This document shows, one piece after another, positions 9,621 to 17,677 of a DNA stretch of 64,000 bases. The notes below the pieces were generated by a model. The model did not search any database, was not told the origin of the DNA, and saw nothing but the letters and a program-made list of their open reading frames with translations. Made by a program: the position numbers and the translations under genes. Position 1 is the stretch's first letter, and the number at the start of each line of letters is the position of its first letter. Source of the DNA: Imperialibacter sp964351395 (lineage in GTDB: Bacteria; Bacteroidota; Bacteroidia; Cytophagales; Cyclobacteriaceae); the NCBI GenBank assembly GCA_964351395.1, contig CAYGOF010000004.1, positions 248,001-312,000 of the forward strand. Direction: 5' to 3'.

Positions 9621-10505
9621 TTAGACAAGTTCGTTGGTCGTGTTGATTTTGGAGAAGAACACATCTTCCAGGTTGGGCATAATTTGCTCAAAACCATTTT
9701 TAGGATCCGATTCACTGAATACATGAATCAATGGTTTGCCTCCCACCATTTTATTGGAGATAATGGAATATTCTGTGGCATACTCCTGCAACTTGTCGCG
9801 GTCTACAATCTTTTGATATACCTTGCCTTTCAACTCATCAATGGCACTTTGCGGCGCTCCCTGGAACACTATTTGCCCGAGGTTCATGATCGCCATATTG
9901 GTACATAATTCACGCACATCATCCACTATATGCGTGGAAAGAATTACTATCACGTCATTCCCAAGATCGGCTAGCAGGTTGTAAAACCTGTTTCTTTCCC
10001 CCGGATCCAACCCTGCGGTAGGCTCATCTACGATGATTAATTTTGGGTTGCCAATAAGCGCTTGAGCAATGCCTACTCTTTGCTTCATACCTCCTGAAAA
10101 GCCTTTGACACTTTTATTTCGCTTGTCATAAAGGTTCACTTTGTCCAGCAAATACTTCACGAGCTCTTTCCGTTCTGAAGAATTGGTTATTCCTTTCAAG
10201 ATCGCTAAGTGGTCGAGCAACTGCTCTGCTGTGATGCGGGGATATACACCAAACTCCTGGGGTAGGTAGCCCAATACCCTGCGAAGTTTTTCGGGTTCAT
10301 TAAGTATATCAATATCGTCGAGGGTGGCAGTGCCCTGATCTGCTTCCTGTAAGGTTGCCAGGGTGCGCATCAGGGAGCTCTTACCTGCACCGTTCGGCCC
10401 TAGCAAGCCAAACATGCCGTTTTCGATTTCGATGCTTACGTTGTCGAGTGCTTTGGCACCATTAGCGTATGTTTTGGAGAGATTGTGTATCGTTAATTTG
10501 TTCAT
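9621..10505 (-). CDS. ABC transporter ATP-binding protein (partner of the permease/M1 fusion)
   Basis: A 294-residue ATPase with Walker A GPNGAGKSS near residue 38, the signature FSGGMKQRVGIAQ near 135, and Walker B LIIVDEPTAGLDP near 155. An ATP-switch His follows (ILSTHIVDD). About 80 residues beyond the ATPase core form a C-terminal extension common in drug and lantibiotic-type exporters. It is first in a two-gene operon with the permease-peptidase gene, 18 bp downstream, which strongly implies that they form one complex. It lies on the cytoplasmic face of the inner membrane. Confidence 0.93.
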   Translation of the reverse strand: MNKLTIHNLSKTYANGAKALDNVSIEIENGMFGLLGPNGAGKSSLMRTLATLQEADQGTATLDDIDILNEPEKLRRVLGYLPQEFGVYPRITAEQLLDHLAILKGITNSSERKELVKYLLDKVNLYDKRNKSVKGFSGGMKQRVGIAQALIGNPKLIIVDEPTAGLDPGERNRFYNLLADLGNDVIVILSTHIVDDVRELCTNMAIMNLGQIVFQGAPQSAIDELKGKVYQKIVDRDKLQEYATEYSIISNKMVGGKPLIHVFSESDPKNGFEQIMPNLEDVFFSKINTTNELV

Positions 10506-10834
10506 TGGGAAAATGATGGTGATTAGTAAAAGACATTTATAAGATTAAAAAAAAGTGCTTCAAGACTTAGGGCATTGTATTGAAGAATGTTCTGAGATTA
10601 AATTAATGAATTTTTTTGGTAAACAGACAAGTGGACTTTTTTGCTTAGCCGGGCTCGCCAGTTGAAGGGAAGTAAAAAAATGCTCAGGCTGGCTAATAGG
10701 TGGAGTTAAGTTGCTTTCAATTACAAGGCATTCATTATTTATTGTAATTACCAGGACAAAATCTGCGAATTTAATGGTAAAATTACTGTTGGCAGGCAGC
10801 CGAATCTTTGATCGAATGATGTTGCCTAATCCCA
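10506..10834. other. Intergenic region without a supported gene
   Basis: This 329-bp AT-rich stretch lies between the GH39 gene and the ABC ATPase gene, both on the minus strand. A 93-codon minus-strand reading frame (10560-10841) crosses it and overlaps the GH39 stop by a few bases. Its composition is low in charged residues and shows no motif, so I treat it as chance. The ATPase promoter should lie here, but I see no convincing box. Confidence 0.5.
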
Positions 10835-12553
10835 TCACCACTCAAACTTAAGTAGTGAAATCCCCTGCCTTGGAAGCTCAATGTTGAAAACGAATTTCCC
10901 CTCTTTCACATTCACCCATTCTGGTGAACCAAAAAGTTTTAGTTGACCAGCTTCTTCCAGTTCAGCGATTTGCTCTGAAGTTGGATTTTGAGGACTGCCC
11001 ATCTGCTTCCAAACAGTGTAGGAGTTGCTGTGTTCCTGATCGATGCGATAATGAGTAAGTAAAGCCCTGCTATCGATTGGAAAGCCTTGGAGCTTAATTT
11101 CGACAGGAGAATCTTCTACATTCAGGTCATTGGTGTCGTGATAGTTCCAAACCATTACAGTCGCTGTATTTTCAGAAATAGCAGCCAATGCATTTACGTC
11201 AGGAGCGGCACCCCTCACACTTTCGTTCCGTACTTTCAAATAGTCGTAGGCCAGGTTGTTTTGTTGTACTTCTACCTGTTTGCCTTCCATCATGCCAAAC
11301 ATTCTGAAGGTATTGAGCACTGGTTTGTCGACACCATTGGTTGCCATGTCGCGGAATCCAGCAAACCAGGGCTGCTCTTCAAATTCGAATCCCCATGTAA
11401 TGGCCCCCAGCAGGTTCACGCCGTGGTGTTTGGCTAATTCATACTTTCTGGCAAATGCGGCGGCGGTATAGGCAGCGTACATGGTGCCATTTCGGTAGGC
11501 ATTGTGTGGGTAATCAGCTTCGGAGCAAGCGGCACAGCCCTCCGGATCCGACTCGCCGATGAGAATAGGTAAATGCTTCAAAGTGGGGTAGGAGGCTACA
11601 ATTTCGAAACCTTTATCTATATCTCGCAGCTGGGTACCCATATTCATTTGCACCATGCCATCCACCAACTTGGGGCTGCCTTTGGCATGAAAGGAAATAA
11701 AATCCAGCGGTGAACCTGTCCCGCCTGTTGCATAGTTTTTCCCCGACACTACATGATCGAGAAAAGTACGAAGAAACTCAGCGGCTTTGTCCCATCCTGG
11801 TCCTGTGGTTTCTGGTCCACCTACTTTAGCCGTTGGTAGCGCTCGCTTTACCGCATCTGCGCTAAAATCGTAAAGTTTGATGTACTCCTCGGTGGTACCT
11901 TGCCAGTACCCGATATTTGGCTCATTCCAAAGCTCCCAGTACCAGCTTTCTACTTCTTCTTTGCCATATTTATCTACACAATGCGTTACCCATTGGAATA
12001 CAAGTTCAGCCCATTTCTGATAGTCTTTGGGAGGGTAAGCCCATCCGGTGTATATGTCGTTGTACTCAGCACCCGGTTTCCAATAATGGCGGTAGGGTTC
12101 AGGCTTGCTGGATAGCGCCTGAGGCATAAAACCAATTTGAGCAAAAGGCTTCATGCCTCGCTCAACGTAGGTGTCGAATATCCTGTCGACGATCGTCCAG
12201 TCGTAGATGGGCCTTCCTTTTTTGTCTTCTGTGTAGGCATTCGTAGAACCCCATTTCAATCCATACGTTCCTTCTCCCGTGACCAGTAAGCTATGTGCTC
12301 GCACGTACACAGGCCCTTTACTTAAATTTGATATTTCACTTAAAAGCTTTTGCCCATCCTTCATGTAGGTGTAGTTAGGCTCGTCGTAGCCCCACCAGGC
12401 CCAGATAGGGCTCATGTCGCCGACTTCGTTTTTCAGGTCGATCTCTATCGTTACTGGTTCAACGGCGTACTGGCCAATGGAACGACCAAAACATATTAAA
12501 AGCAGCAGAAAAGGCAATAACTTTAGTGCAGAGGTGGGTGTTGACAGGCTCAT
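10835..12553 (-). CDS. Secreted glycoside hydrolase family 39-like enzyme (beta-xylosidase/iduronidase fold)
   Basis: A 572-residue protein with an N-terminal signal peptide ending near residue 27 (after SIGQ). A (beta/alpha)8 barrel carries the acid/base Glu in WYWELWNEPNIGYW near residue 209 and the nucleophile Glu in LPILIGESDPEG near residue 332. That spacing and the WNEP motif are those of clan GH-A, and overall similarity suggests GH39. A C-terminal beta domain follows. GH39 enzymes release xylose, or less often other sugars, from non-reducing ends. A periplasmic or surface role in polysaccharide use is likely. No SusC/SusD pair or other glycan genes are nearby, so it is not in an obvious utilisation locus. 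Confidence 0.88.
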   Translation of the reverse strand: MSLSTPTSALKLLPFLLLLICFGRSIGQYAVEPVTIEIDLKNEVGDMSPIWAWWGYDEPNYTYMKDGQKLLSEISNLSKGPVYVRAHSLLVTGEGTYGLKWGSTNAYTEDKKGRPIYDWTIVDRIFDTYVERGMKPFAQIGFMPQALSSKPEPYRHYWKPGAEYNDIYTGWAYPPKDYQKWAELVFQWVTHCVDKYGKEEVESWYWELWNEPNIGYWQGTTEEYIKLYDFSADAVKRALPTAKVGGPETTGPGWDKAAEFLRTFLDHVVSGKNYATGGTGSPLDFISFHAKGSPKLVDGMVQMNMGTQLRDIDKGFEIVASYPTLKHLPILIGESDPEGCAACSEADYPHNAYRNGTMYAAYTAAAFARKYELAKHHGVNLLGAITWGFEFEEQPWFAGFRDMATNGVDKPVLNTFRMFGMMEGKQVEVQQNNLAYDYLKVRNESVRGAAPDVNALAAISENTATVMVWNYHDTNDLNVEDSPVEIKLQGFPIDSRALLTHYRIDQEHSNSYTVWKQMGSPQNPTSEQIAELEEAGQLKLFGSPEWVNVKEGKFVFNIELPRQGISLLKFEW

Positions 12554-12639
12554 AAACTTTTAAGTTGGGTATTATCTCAACCTAAAGTAGGCATAAATTT
12601 TGGCCAATGCCCATAATAAACCTGAACGCGGAAAGATGG

Positions 12640-12930
12640 CTAGTTGAACATTAGTAGATAAATAGAAAGCAAAGAAACAGCACCTGTCACTGCCAAAAGG
12701 AGGAGCTTTTTGATGCTTCTATTCCTATTTGCAGCCGCCAATTCTAATTTAAGTTGTACCAGGTATTGTTGGGTAGCTTTTTTGTAAACTGGAGCTTTTC
12801 TTGACACGATTGAATCAGTGATGTAAGCAGTGTCAAAGTTTTTATAGTGCCCCGTATGTTTTCCTTTCAACAACGATCGGTTGCTCCGCTGAGTGTTAAT
12901 AGCATCGAAAACAAAGCCTGCGCCGTTCAT
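12640..12930 (-). CDS. Small hypothetical protein with C-terminal membrane anchor
   Basis: A 96-residue protein starting MNGAGFVFDAINTQR. A basic, polar first part is followed by a Lys/Arg-rich stretch (ANRNRSIKK) and one hydrophobic helix of about 20 residues at the extreme C-terminus. That layout suggests a tail-anchored inner-membrane protein facing the cytoplasm. Basic N-termini of this kind (NRSLLKG) recur in small Bacteroidota proteins of unknown function. It stands alone between the GH39 gene and the SCO operon. I cannot assign a function. Confidence 0.6.
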   Translation of the reverse strand: MNGAGFVFDAINTQRSNRSLLKGKHTGHYKNFDTAYITDSIVSRKAPVYKKATQQYLVQLKLELAAANRNRSIKKLLLLAVTGAVSLLSIYLLMFN

Positions 12931-13076
12931 GATGGTCGGAATTAAATCTTGTTTGTTTTACGAGAAAGCAGGTTATAAGGTTCGTGGTCGCTGTTTGTTT
13001 TGACTCATGAAGGTTTACTTTCCCGGGAGATTTTATTGAATAGTTTTTTTAAATGATTACCTCTATTTGAGAGGGC

Positions 13077-13721
13077 TTATTCCTCTCGCTGAAGACTTTC
13101 AATATCCTCAATCATCTGTTTCATTTCGAGGCTAAGTGTTCCATTGTAGACCCCCCGGATTCTTTTTGTCTTATCGACCAAAACGAAATGCTCCGTGTGG
13201 AGAAATTCGGAGCTGTCCCGGCTAAAACCGATGTCTTCTTCTGCAAAATAGGACTGTCTGGCAAGCGAATAAATTCCTGCCTGACTTCCGGTGAGAAAGT
13301 GCCAGTTTTTATTGTTGATATCATGGTTGCTTTTATACCGTTTCAGCACCTGGGGGGTGTCGATCCACGGGGTGACAGTATAGGAAAGTAGAAGCACTTC
13401 GTCGGAATCGTTTAGCGCTTCATTTACGATCTTCATGTTTCGTGTCATGTCCGGACAGATGCTGATGCAAGAAGTGAAAATGAAGTTGGCGACATGAATT
13501 TTCCCTTCAATATCTTGTTGGCTAAATCTCATACTGTCCTGATCAAGCAAGCTGAAGTCGCCGATGGTGTGAGGAACAGTAGCGGCCACTTGCGATCGAT
13601 CGGATATGAACAAAGGAGTGAAGTCTGGCTCATTGTAGTAGGGGAGGTCAACTACTTCCTTCTTTTTGGAGCAAGCTCCAATGATGAAGCTAATTAGTAC
13701 TAAATACGCTATCCGATACAT
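13077..13721 (-). CDS. SCO1/SenC family lipoprotein (copper chaperone/thioredoxin fold)
   Basis: About 214 residues from the ATG at 13719-13721. This start is chosen because it gives a lipoprotein signal (MYRIAYLVLISFIIGACSKKK, lipobox Cys at 17); a longer frame would prepend a non-signal tail. The thioredoxin-like domain has the copper-binding CISIC (CxxxC) near residue 85 with the following PDMTRN, and the distal His in TEHFVLVDK near residue 178. SCO proteins deliver copper to cytochrome oxidase or act as thiol reductases outside the cytoplasmic membrane. The start overlaps the upstream MORN-repeat gene by 32 bp, so the three genes here are translationally packed. Distal gene of the operon. 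Confidence 0.92.
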   Translation of the reverse strand: MYRIAYLVLISFIIGACSKKKEVVDLPYYNEPDFTPLFISDRSQVAATVPHTIGDFSLLDQDSMRFSQQDIEGKIHVANFIFTSCISICPDMTRNMKIVNEALNDSDEVLLLSYTVTPWIDTPQVLKRYKSNHDINNKNWHFLTGSQAGIYSLARQSYFAEEDIGFSRDSSEFLHTEHFVLVDKTKRIRGVYNGTLSLEMKQMIEDIESLQREE

Positions 13722-14286
13722 TGGTGCAGTTTTTAGTCCCAAGGAGCCCATATCTCTTTCCCTGTAGGATGACGTAGTTGGCACGAATCTTTCCATTGTC
13801 ATAAAACAATTTTTGAGTTCCTTCTTCCTGCCCATTTGCAAAATTACCGAGATGAATCAGGTCGCCTGCTTCATTCCACTCTTTCAATTCACCTTCGTAA
13901 GCATCTTTCACAGCAGTAAATTCAAATCGCTTGTTCCCATTTTCCCAGAAGGAGAGCTGCTTTCCGTTTTTTTCACCGGAAGTATAATGTCTTAACTCAA
14001 GCAACTGCCCATTGGGATACCATTTCTTCGAAACGCCATGTAATTGCCCACCCAAAAAGCCCTGGATGGTGAGGGTGTCACCCGTCTCCGAATTTAACTC
14101 TATGCCATAGCCAGAGTATTTTTTGCCAGCAGTATAGGCCACCCCGTTTTTCATTTCTATTGCCTCAAATGGGACCGTTGTAATAGACTCGCCACTTATT
14201 TCCTCCTCCAGAGAGTTGAGTTCAATGGATGGACCATGGCAAGACCCCATCAGCGCAAGGAAGAGTACATGTAGGCACTTTTTCAT
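13690..14286 (-). CDS. MORN-repeat (YwqK-like) lipoprotein
   Basis: A 198-residue protein with a signal peptide and lipobox (LMGSC, Cys at 16). It has at least four tandem MORN-2 type repeats of about 22-25 residues, for example WYPNGQLLELRHYTSGEKNG, FWENGNKRFEF and FYDNGKIRANYV. Databases often call this family 'YwqK antitoxin', which I consider misleading here. MORN repeats form beta-hairpin rods that bind lipids or partners. The start codon abuts the upstream YHYH gene stop (no gap) and the gene overlaps the SCO gene, so all three products should be co-translated. It is probably exposed in the periplasm. Confidence 0.85.
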   Translation of the reverse strand: MKKCLHVLFLALMGSCHGPSIELNSLEEEISGESITTVPFEAIEMKNGVAYTAGKKYSGYGIELNSETGDTLTIQGFLGGQLHGVSKKWYPNGQLLELRHYTSGEKNGKQLSFWENGNKRFEFTAVKDAYEGELKEWNEAGDLIHLGNFANGQEEGTQKLFYDNGKIRANYVILQGKRYGLLGTKNCTNVSDSVFSTN

Positions 14287-15060
14287 CTATTGCGAAACGG
14301 TTCCTGCCTTACCATAGTAGCCATTCCCATTCAAGTAGGGAGCATCACTGCTGAAATGGTAATGATAGATGCCTTCAGGATAATCTACTGTTGCATGTTC
14401 ATGGCCGTGGAAATCGTCGAGCATGCTGCTGGTAATCGTAGTGCCGTCTTCTTCCTCCGGGCCATAGACAGGAAAGCCGTCAAGCAGGAATCCCATCAGC
14501 CCTGACTTTGTAGATTTTACCGTTGTTAGGTAAAGTGGTTCCACATGGTAATGGTATTGTCCAGTCGCTTGAGGATGTCCGCAGTATTTGTCGAAGCTGG
14601 CAATTTCGCTGGTGAGGGCCTGATTGTTAGGGCCGGCATACTGATTATATAAAGCCACGCCGTTCAAGGCCACACCAATAGGTCCCAGTGGTGTTGCCGA
14701 GTTAACTGTAGCAGGTGTTGGCTGTAAAGGTATTTTGAATGTTAGCGTTTGTGCAGAAATGGAATTGGGATTTTTTTTAAAAGTATTTCCACCAAACGTT
14801 TCCCCTGAATACGCTTGATACAATGAATTGCTGGTTTGATAATAAGGGCTTACATGATCCGGTATGCCTTTTGTTTTTATTGTGAGATAAGTACCGTCGC
14901 TTGTGATACTGGAGGCACCGTAGATTTTCTGATAAACCGTAGGGATATCCAGTGACTGTTCTGGTTCTGCTGCATCATCCTTGCTCCCACAATTTGAAAG
15001 GGCGAGTGTAAGTGCGGCTAGTATTACCACTTGAAAGCTTTTGCGTACTTTGATTTTCAT
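14287..15060 (-). CDS. YHYH-domain lipoprotein
   Basis: About 257 residues from the ATG at 15058-15060; an upstream in-frame TTG would add five residues. The signal peptide has lipobox LALSNC followed by GSKDD. The domain contains a Cys-Gly-His-Pro segment with QYHYHVEPLYL near residue 165, and a second GIYHYHFSSD near the C-terminus. The repeated Tyr-His-Tyr-His tetrads define the YHYH family, whose function is unproven. The histidine clusters look suited to metal binding. It heads the operon with the MORN lipoprotein and the SCO copper protein, which makes a copper-related envelope role plausible but inferred. Confidence 0.88.
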   Translation of the reverse strand: MKIKVRKSFQVVILAALTLALSNCGSKDDAAEPEQSLDIPTVYQKIYGASSITSDGTYLTIKTKGIPDHVSPYYQTSNSLYQAYSGETFGGNTFKKNPNSISAQTLTFKIPLQPTPATVNSATPLGPIGVALNGVALYNQYAGPNNQALTSEIASFDKYCGHPQATGQYHYHVEPLYLTTVKSTKSGLMGFLLDGFPVYGPEEEDGTTITSSMLDDFHGHEHATVDYPEGIYHYHFSSDAPYLNGNGYYGKAGTVSQ

Positions 15061-15272
15061 AGTTGTGTTTTTCAAATTAGATAACCAATTGAGAGGATGG
15101 TTTAATGAAGGGGAATAATTTTTTTTCTCTCAAATTGGATTCGTATCAAAAAGGCATTTCTCCGCTAAATGCGGGCTCTAATAAAAACGCAAAATAAACA
15201 TAGAGAAGATACTATACTGCCATAGAATCCTTTTTGAGCCGCTTCCGAAGCAATTGCTCTTGCCGGGCAATA

Positions 15273-15300
15273 AAAAAGAGCTAACTTAAAAAGAGCTAAC
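15273..15300 (+). promoter_or_regulatory. Two direct copies of AAAAAGAGCTAAC upstream of the acyl-CoA ligase
   Basis: The 13-mer occurs at 15273-15285 and again at 15288-15300, exactly 15 bp apart, ending 19 bp before the ligase start. It could be a tandem operator site or a chance duplication. Confidence 0.35.
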
Positions 15301-15319
15301 AACACAACTTAACCCACTT

Positions 15320-16861
15320 ATGCTTAACCTATCTTCCTTGCTCGAAGCAAGTGCTGTCAAGCTTCCTGGCAAAACAGCCTTTATCTTTGGGGACCAGTCA
15401 TTTACATACGCACAAATCAACGGGGCTGCTAACCAGGTGGCGAACGGATTAGTGAAACAAGGGATTGTGCCTGGCGATAAAATAGCACTCAGCTGCCTGA
15501 ATCTACCTTATTTCCCCATTATCTATTTTGGGATTTTAAAGGCAGGCGCTGTGGTGGTGCCGCTCAGTGTGCTGTTGAAAAAGGATGAAATTGCCTATCA
15601 TTTACAAGACAGCGACGCCAAGGCGTACTTCTGCTTTACCGGCACCGACGAGCTTCCAATGGGAACCATGGGATATGCTGGTTTTCACGAGGCGCCGGAA
15701 TGTGAGCATTTTTTTATGATTATGCCCAAGCCTGATATGCCTTCATCTATTGAAGGAACAGGCACTCTTGGCCAGTTGATGAATGGCCAATCACCAAATT
15801 TTGATACTTGCCAAACTAGCGCTGAGGATACTGCTTTAATTATTTATACTTCCGGCACCACAGGCAAGCCGAAAGGAGCGGAGCTCACTCATTCTAATTT
15901 GCTGCAAAACGCTATACTTTCGGCCGATCTTAGCACGGCGGAGGCTCATGATGTGATGCTGATTGTGCTGCCTCTGTTCCATATTTTCGCTATGACCGTG
16001 CTCATGAATGCGGGGCTTTACAGGGGTGTAACCAGTGTTTTGCTGCCCAAGTTTGATGCAAAATCGGTCTATGGATTAATGCAGCAGCACGGCGTCACCA
16101 TCTTTGCTGGAGTTCCCACTATGTTTTGGGGGCTTAATCAATATAAGGAGGAGGGGTTTGACTACGCCAAAATTGCAAGCACTTTAAAGATTGCCTGCTC
16201 TGGTGGAGCTTCTCTGCCATTACAGGTACTAGAAGAATTTGAAAAGCGTTTCAATGTGCCAATTGTTGAAGGATACGGAATGTCGGAAGGCTCACCAGTG
16301 GTCACGTTCAATCAGCTGGATGTTGGCAGAAAACCAGGTTCGGTAGGTACGCCAGTTTGGGGAGTAGATGTAAAAATTGTAGACGACAAAGGAAATGAAG
16401 TGCCTGTGGGAGAAAAGGGCGAGCTTCTCTACAGAGGGCACAATGTGATGAAGGGCTACTACAAACAACCAGAAGCAAATGCAGAAACCTTCACCGATGG
16501 CTGGCTACACTCTGGCGATATTGCTATCAAGGACGAAGATGGGTTTTACTTTATTGTAGACCGCACGAAAGATATGATTATCCGAGGTGGCTTCAATGTG
16601 TATCCAAGAGAGATTGAGGAGGTAATGATTAAGCATCAAGCTGTTTCATTGGTGGCGGTGATTGGAGTGCCAGACGAGAAGTTTGGAGAGGAGGTGAAGG
16701 CTTGCGTAGTATTGAAGCAAGGGATCTCAATTTCGGAAGCAGAGTTAATCGCCTGGAGCAAAGAACAAATGGCCGATTATAAATACCCGAGGGTCATTGA
16801 GTTTATGCCTGCCCTACCAATGAGTGCCACTGGTAAAATATTGAAGAAAGAGCTGCGCTAG
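15320..16861 (+). CDS. Long-chain fatty-acid-CoA ligase (AMP-forming)
   Basis: A 513-residue member of the ANL superfamily. The P-loop IYTSGTTGKPKGAELTHSN is at about residue 177. It is followed by VEGYGMSEGSP (A5, YGMTE-type) near 320, the adenylate-binding LHSGDIAIKDEDGFYFIVDRTKD near 400, and the C-terminal catalytic Lys region PMSATGKILKKELR. It activates fatty acids with ATP and CoA for beta-oxidation or lipid synthesis. It is a soluble or peripheral membrane enzyme. The gene stands alone and points away from the SCO operon; the leader carries a tandem 13-bp repeat. Chain-length preference cannot be told. Confidence 0.92.
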   Translation: MLNLSSLLEASAVKLPGKTAFIFGDQSFTYAQINGAANQVANGLVKQGIVPGDKIALSCLNLPYFPIIYFGILKAGAVVVPLSVLLKKDEIAYHLQDSDAKAYFCFTGTDELPMGTMGYAGFHEAPECEHFFMIMPKPDMPSSIEGTGTLGQLMNGQSPNFDTCQTSAEDTALIIYTSGTTGKPKGAELTHSNLLQNAILSADLSTAEAHDVMLIVLPLFHIFAMTVLMNAGLYRGVTSVLLPKFDAKSVYGLMQQHGVTIFAGVPTMFWGLNQYKEEGFDYAKIASTLKIACSGGASLPLQVLEEFEKRFNVPIVEGYGMSEGSPVVTFNQLDVGRKPGSVGTPVWGVDVKIVDDKGNEVPVGEKGELLYRGHNVMKGYYKQPEANAETFTDGWLHSGDIAIKDEDGFYFIVDRTKDMIIRGGFNVYPREIEEVMIKHQAVSLVAVIGVPDEKFGEEVKACVVLKQGISISEAELIAWSKEQMADYKYPRVIEFMPALPMSATGKILKKELR

Positions 16862-17175
16862 CCTCCGAAGTTTTGATTTATAATCTCTAGTTATTTTTCG
16901 GCAATATTCATTGTTGATAGATCATTGTATCCCATAAGTCGATCATGCTGATGGCCTGCCAGGTCTCTATTTCTCAAAATTATACTTTTCACATATTTCA
17001 TTATGCCATTCGATTATTGCACGATTTGCAATGATCGAAATGGTGTCATTGAAATCTTCAGGAAAACTTCAGAACTGCTTCCAAAATACTTCAGAATCTG
17101 GAGATGAGTTTTGTACAGTGAAATTAACAACTAGGATATTTCAATATATTTGAGAATCATGAAAGGGGAATTATT

Positions 17176-17489
17176 ATGAAGAAAATGTTGATGTATATCG
17201 GCTTTGGGGCCTTATTGTGGCATACAGGCTGTCATACTGAAAAACACAAGGAGGAGGAAGAAACTAAATTTTGGTGACTTGTCCGATAAGAAAGGACACT
17301 ACGATCACCAAAGACTACTTGTGTCAAGTTCGGTCTATCCAACATATTGAATTAAGGGTGTTGGAAAAAGGCTATCTGCAAAACATCTATGTAGACGAAG
17401 GCCAGCATGTAAAGAAGGGACAACTAATGTTTCAGATCATGCCCCGTCTTTAACAGGCTGAATATCAAAAAGAAAAAGCAGGTTCCTAG
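17176..17489 (+). pseudogene. Decayed RND-efflux periplasmic adaptor (MexA/AcrA family), 5' fragment
   Basis: The ATG at 17176 begins a lipoprotein-like start (MKKMLMYIGFGALLW, Cys at 19) that runs into a TGA at 17275. Shifting by one base in a T-run restores VTCPIRKDTTITKDYL, then RSIQHIELRVLEKGYLQNIYVDEGQHVKKGQLMFQI. This is the recognisable start of RND membrane-fusion proteins, including the lipoyl-like half. A TAA (17451) then interrupts, followed in frame by QAEYQKEKAGS and a TAG. The remaining 300 or so residues, and any inner-membrane pump or TolC partner, are missing. The lesions are therefore one frameshift, two stops and a deletion. Confidence 0.8.
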
Positions 17490-17628
17490 CCGCTTACATA
17501 GTTGGACTGGTTTTTCTGTTAAATATTCGGTCCAAAGACCGTCCCACTGAAACGGTTTTTGCGCTGTATCTCACCATGCTACGCAGAAATGCCTCTCGTT
17601 AATTACCATTATTGTTTGTAATAAACAG
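17490..17628 (+). other. Short open hydrophobic frame, probably debris
   Basis: After the adaptor remnant, a frame at 17492-17602 without an ATG start encodes a hydrophobic segment (AYIVGLVFLLNIRS) and then a polar tail ending in TAA. I cannot match it to a family. It is probably the 3' scrap of another deleted gene, which would mean that the deletion joined two gene ends. Confidence 0.3.
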
Positions 17629-17629
17629 A

Positions 17630-17652
17630 AAAGCCACTTTAAAAGTGGCTTT
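17630..17652. terminator. Bidirectional intrinsic terminator
   Basis: AAAGCCACTT pairs with AAGTGGCTTT around a short loop, with A and T tracts on both sides. It lies just past the end of the FtsX-type permease gene on the minus strand and can serve either strand. Confidence 0.65.
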
Positions 17653-17677
17653 CTAAATAACTGTTCCCGGGTACCGT

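Noticed and set aside
10560..10841. A 93-codon minus-strand frame between the GH39 gene and the ABC ATPase gene
   Set aside because: No family motif, odd composition, and it overlaps the GH39 stop. Probably chance in a 329-bp spacer.
13690..14286. Antitoxin of a toxin-antitoxin pair (YwqK label)
   Set aside because: It is a lipoprotein with MORN repeats inside a copper-type operon, and no toxin gene is adjacent.
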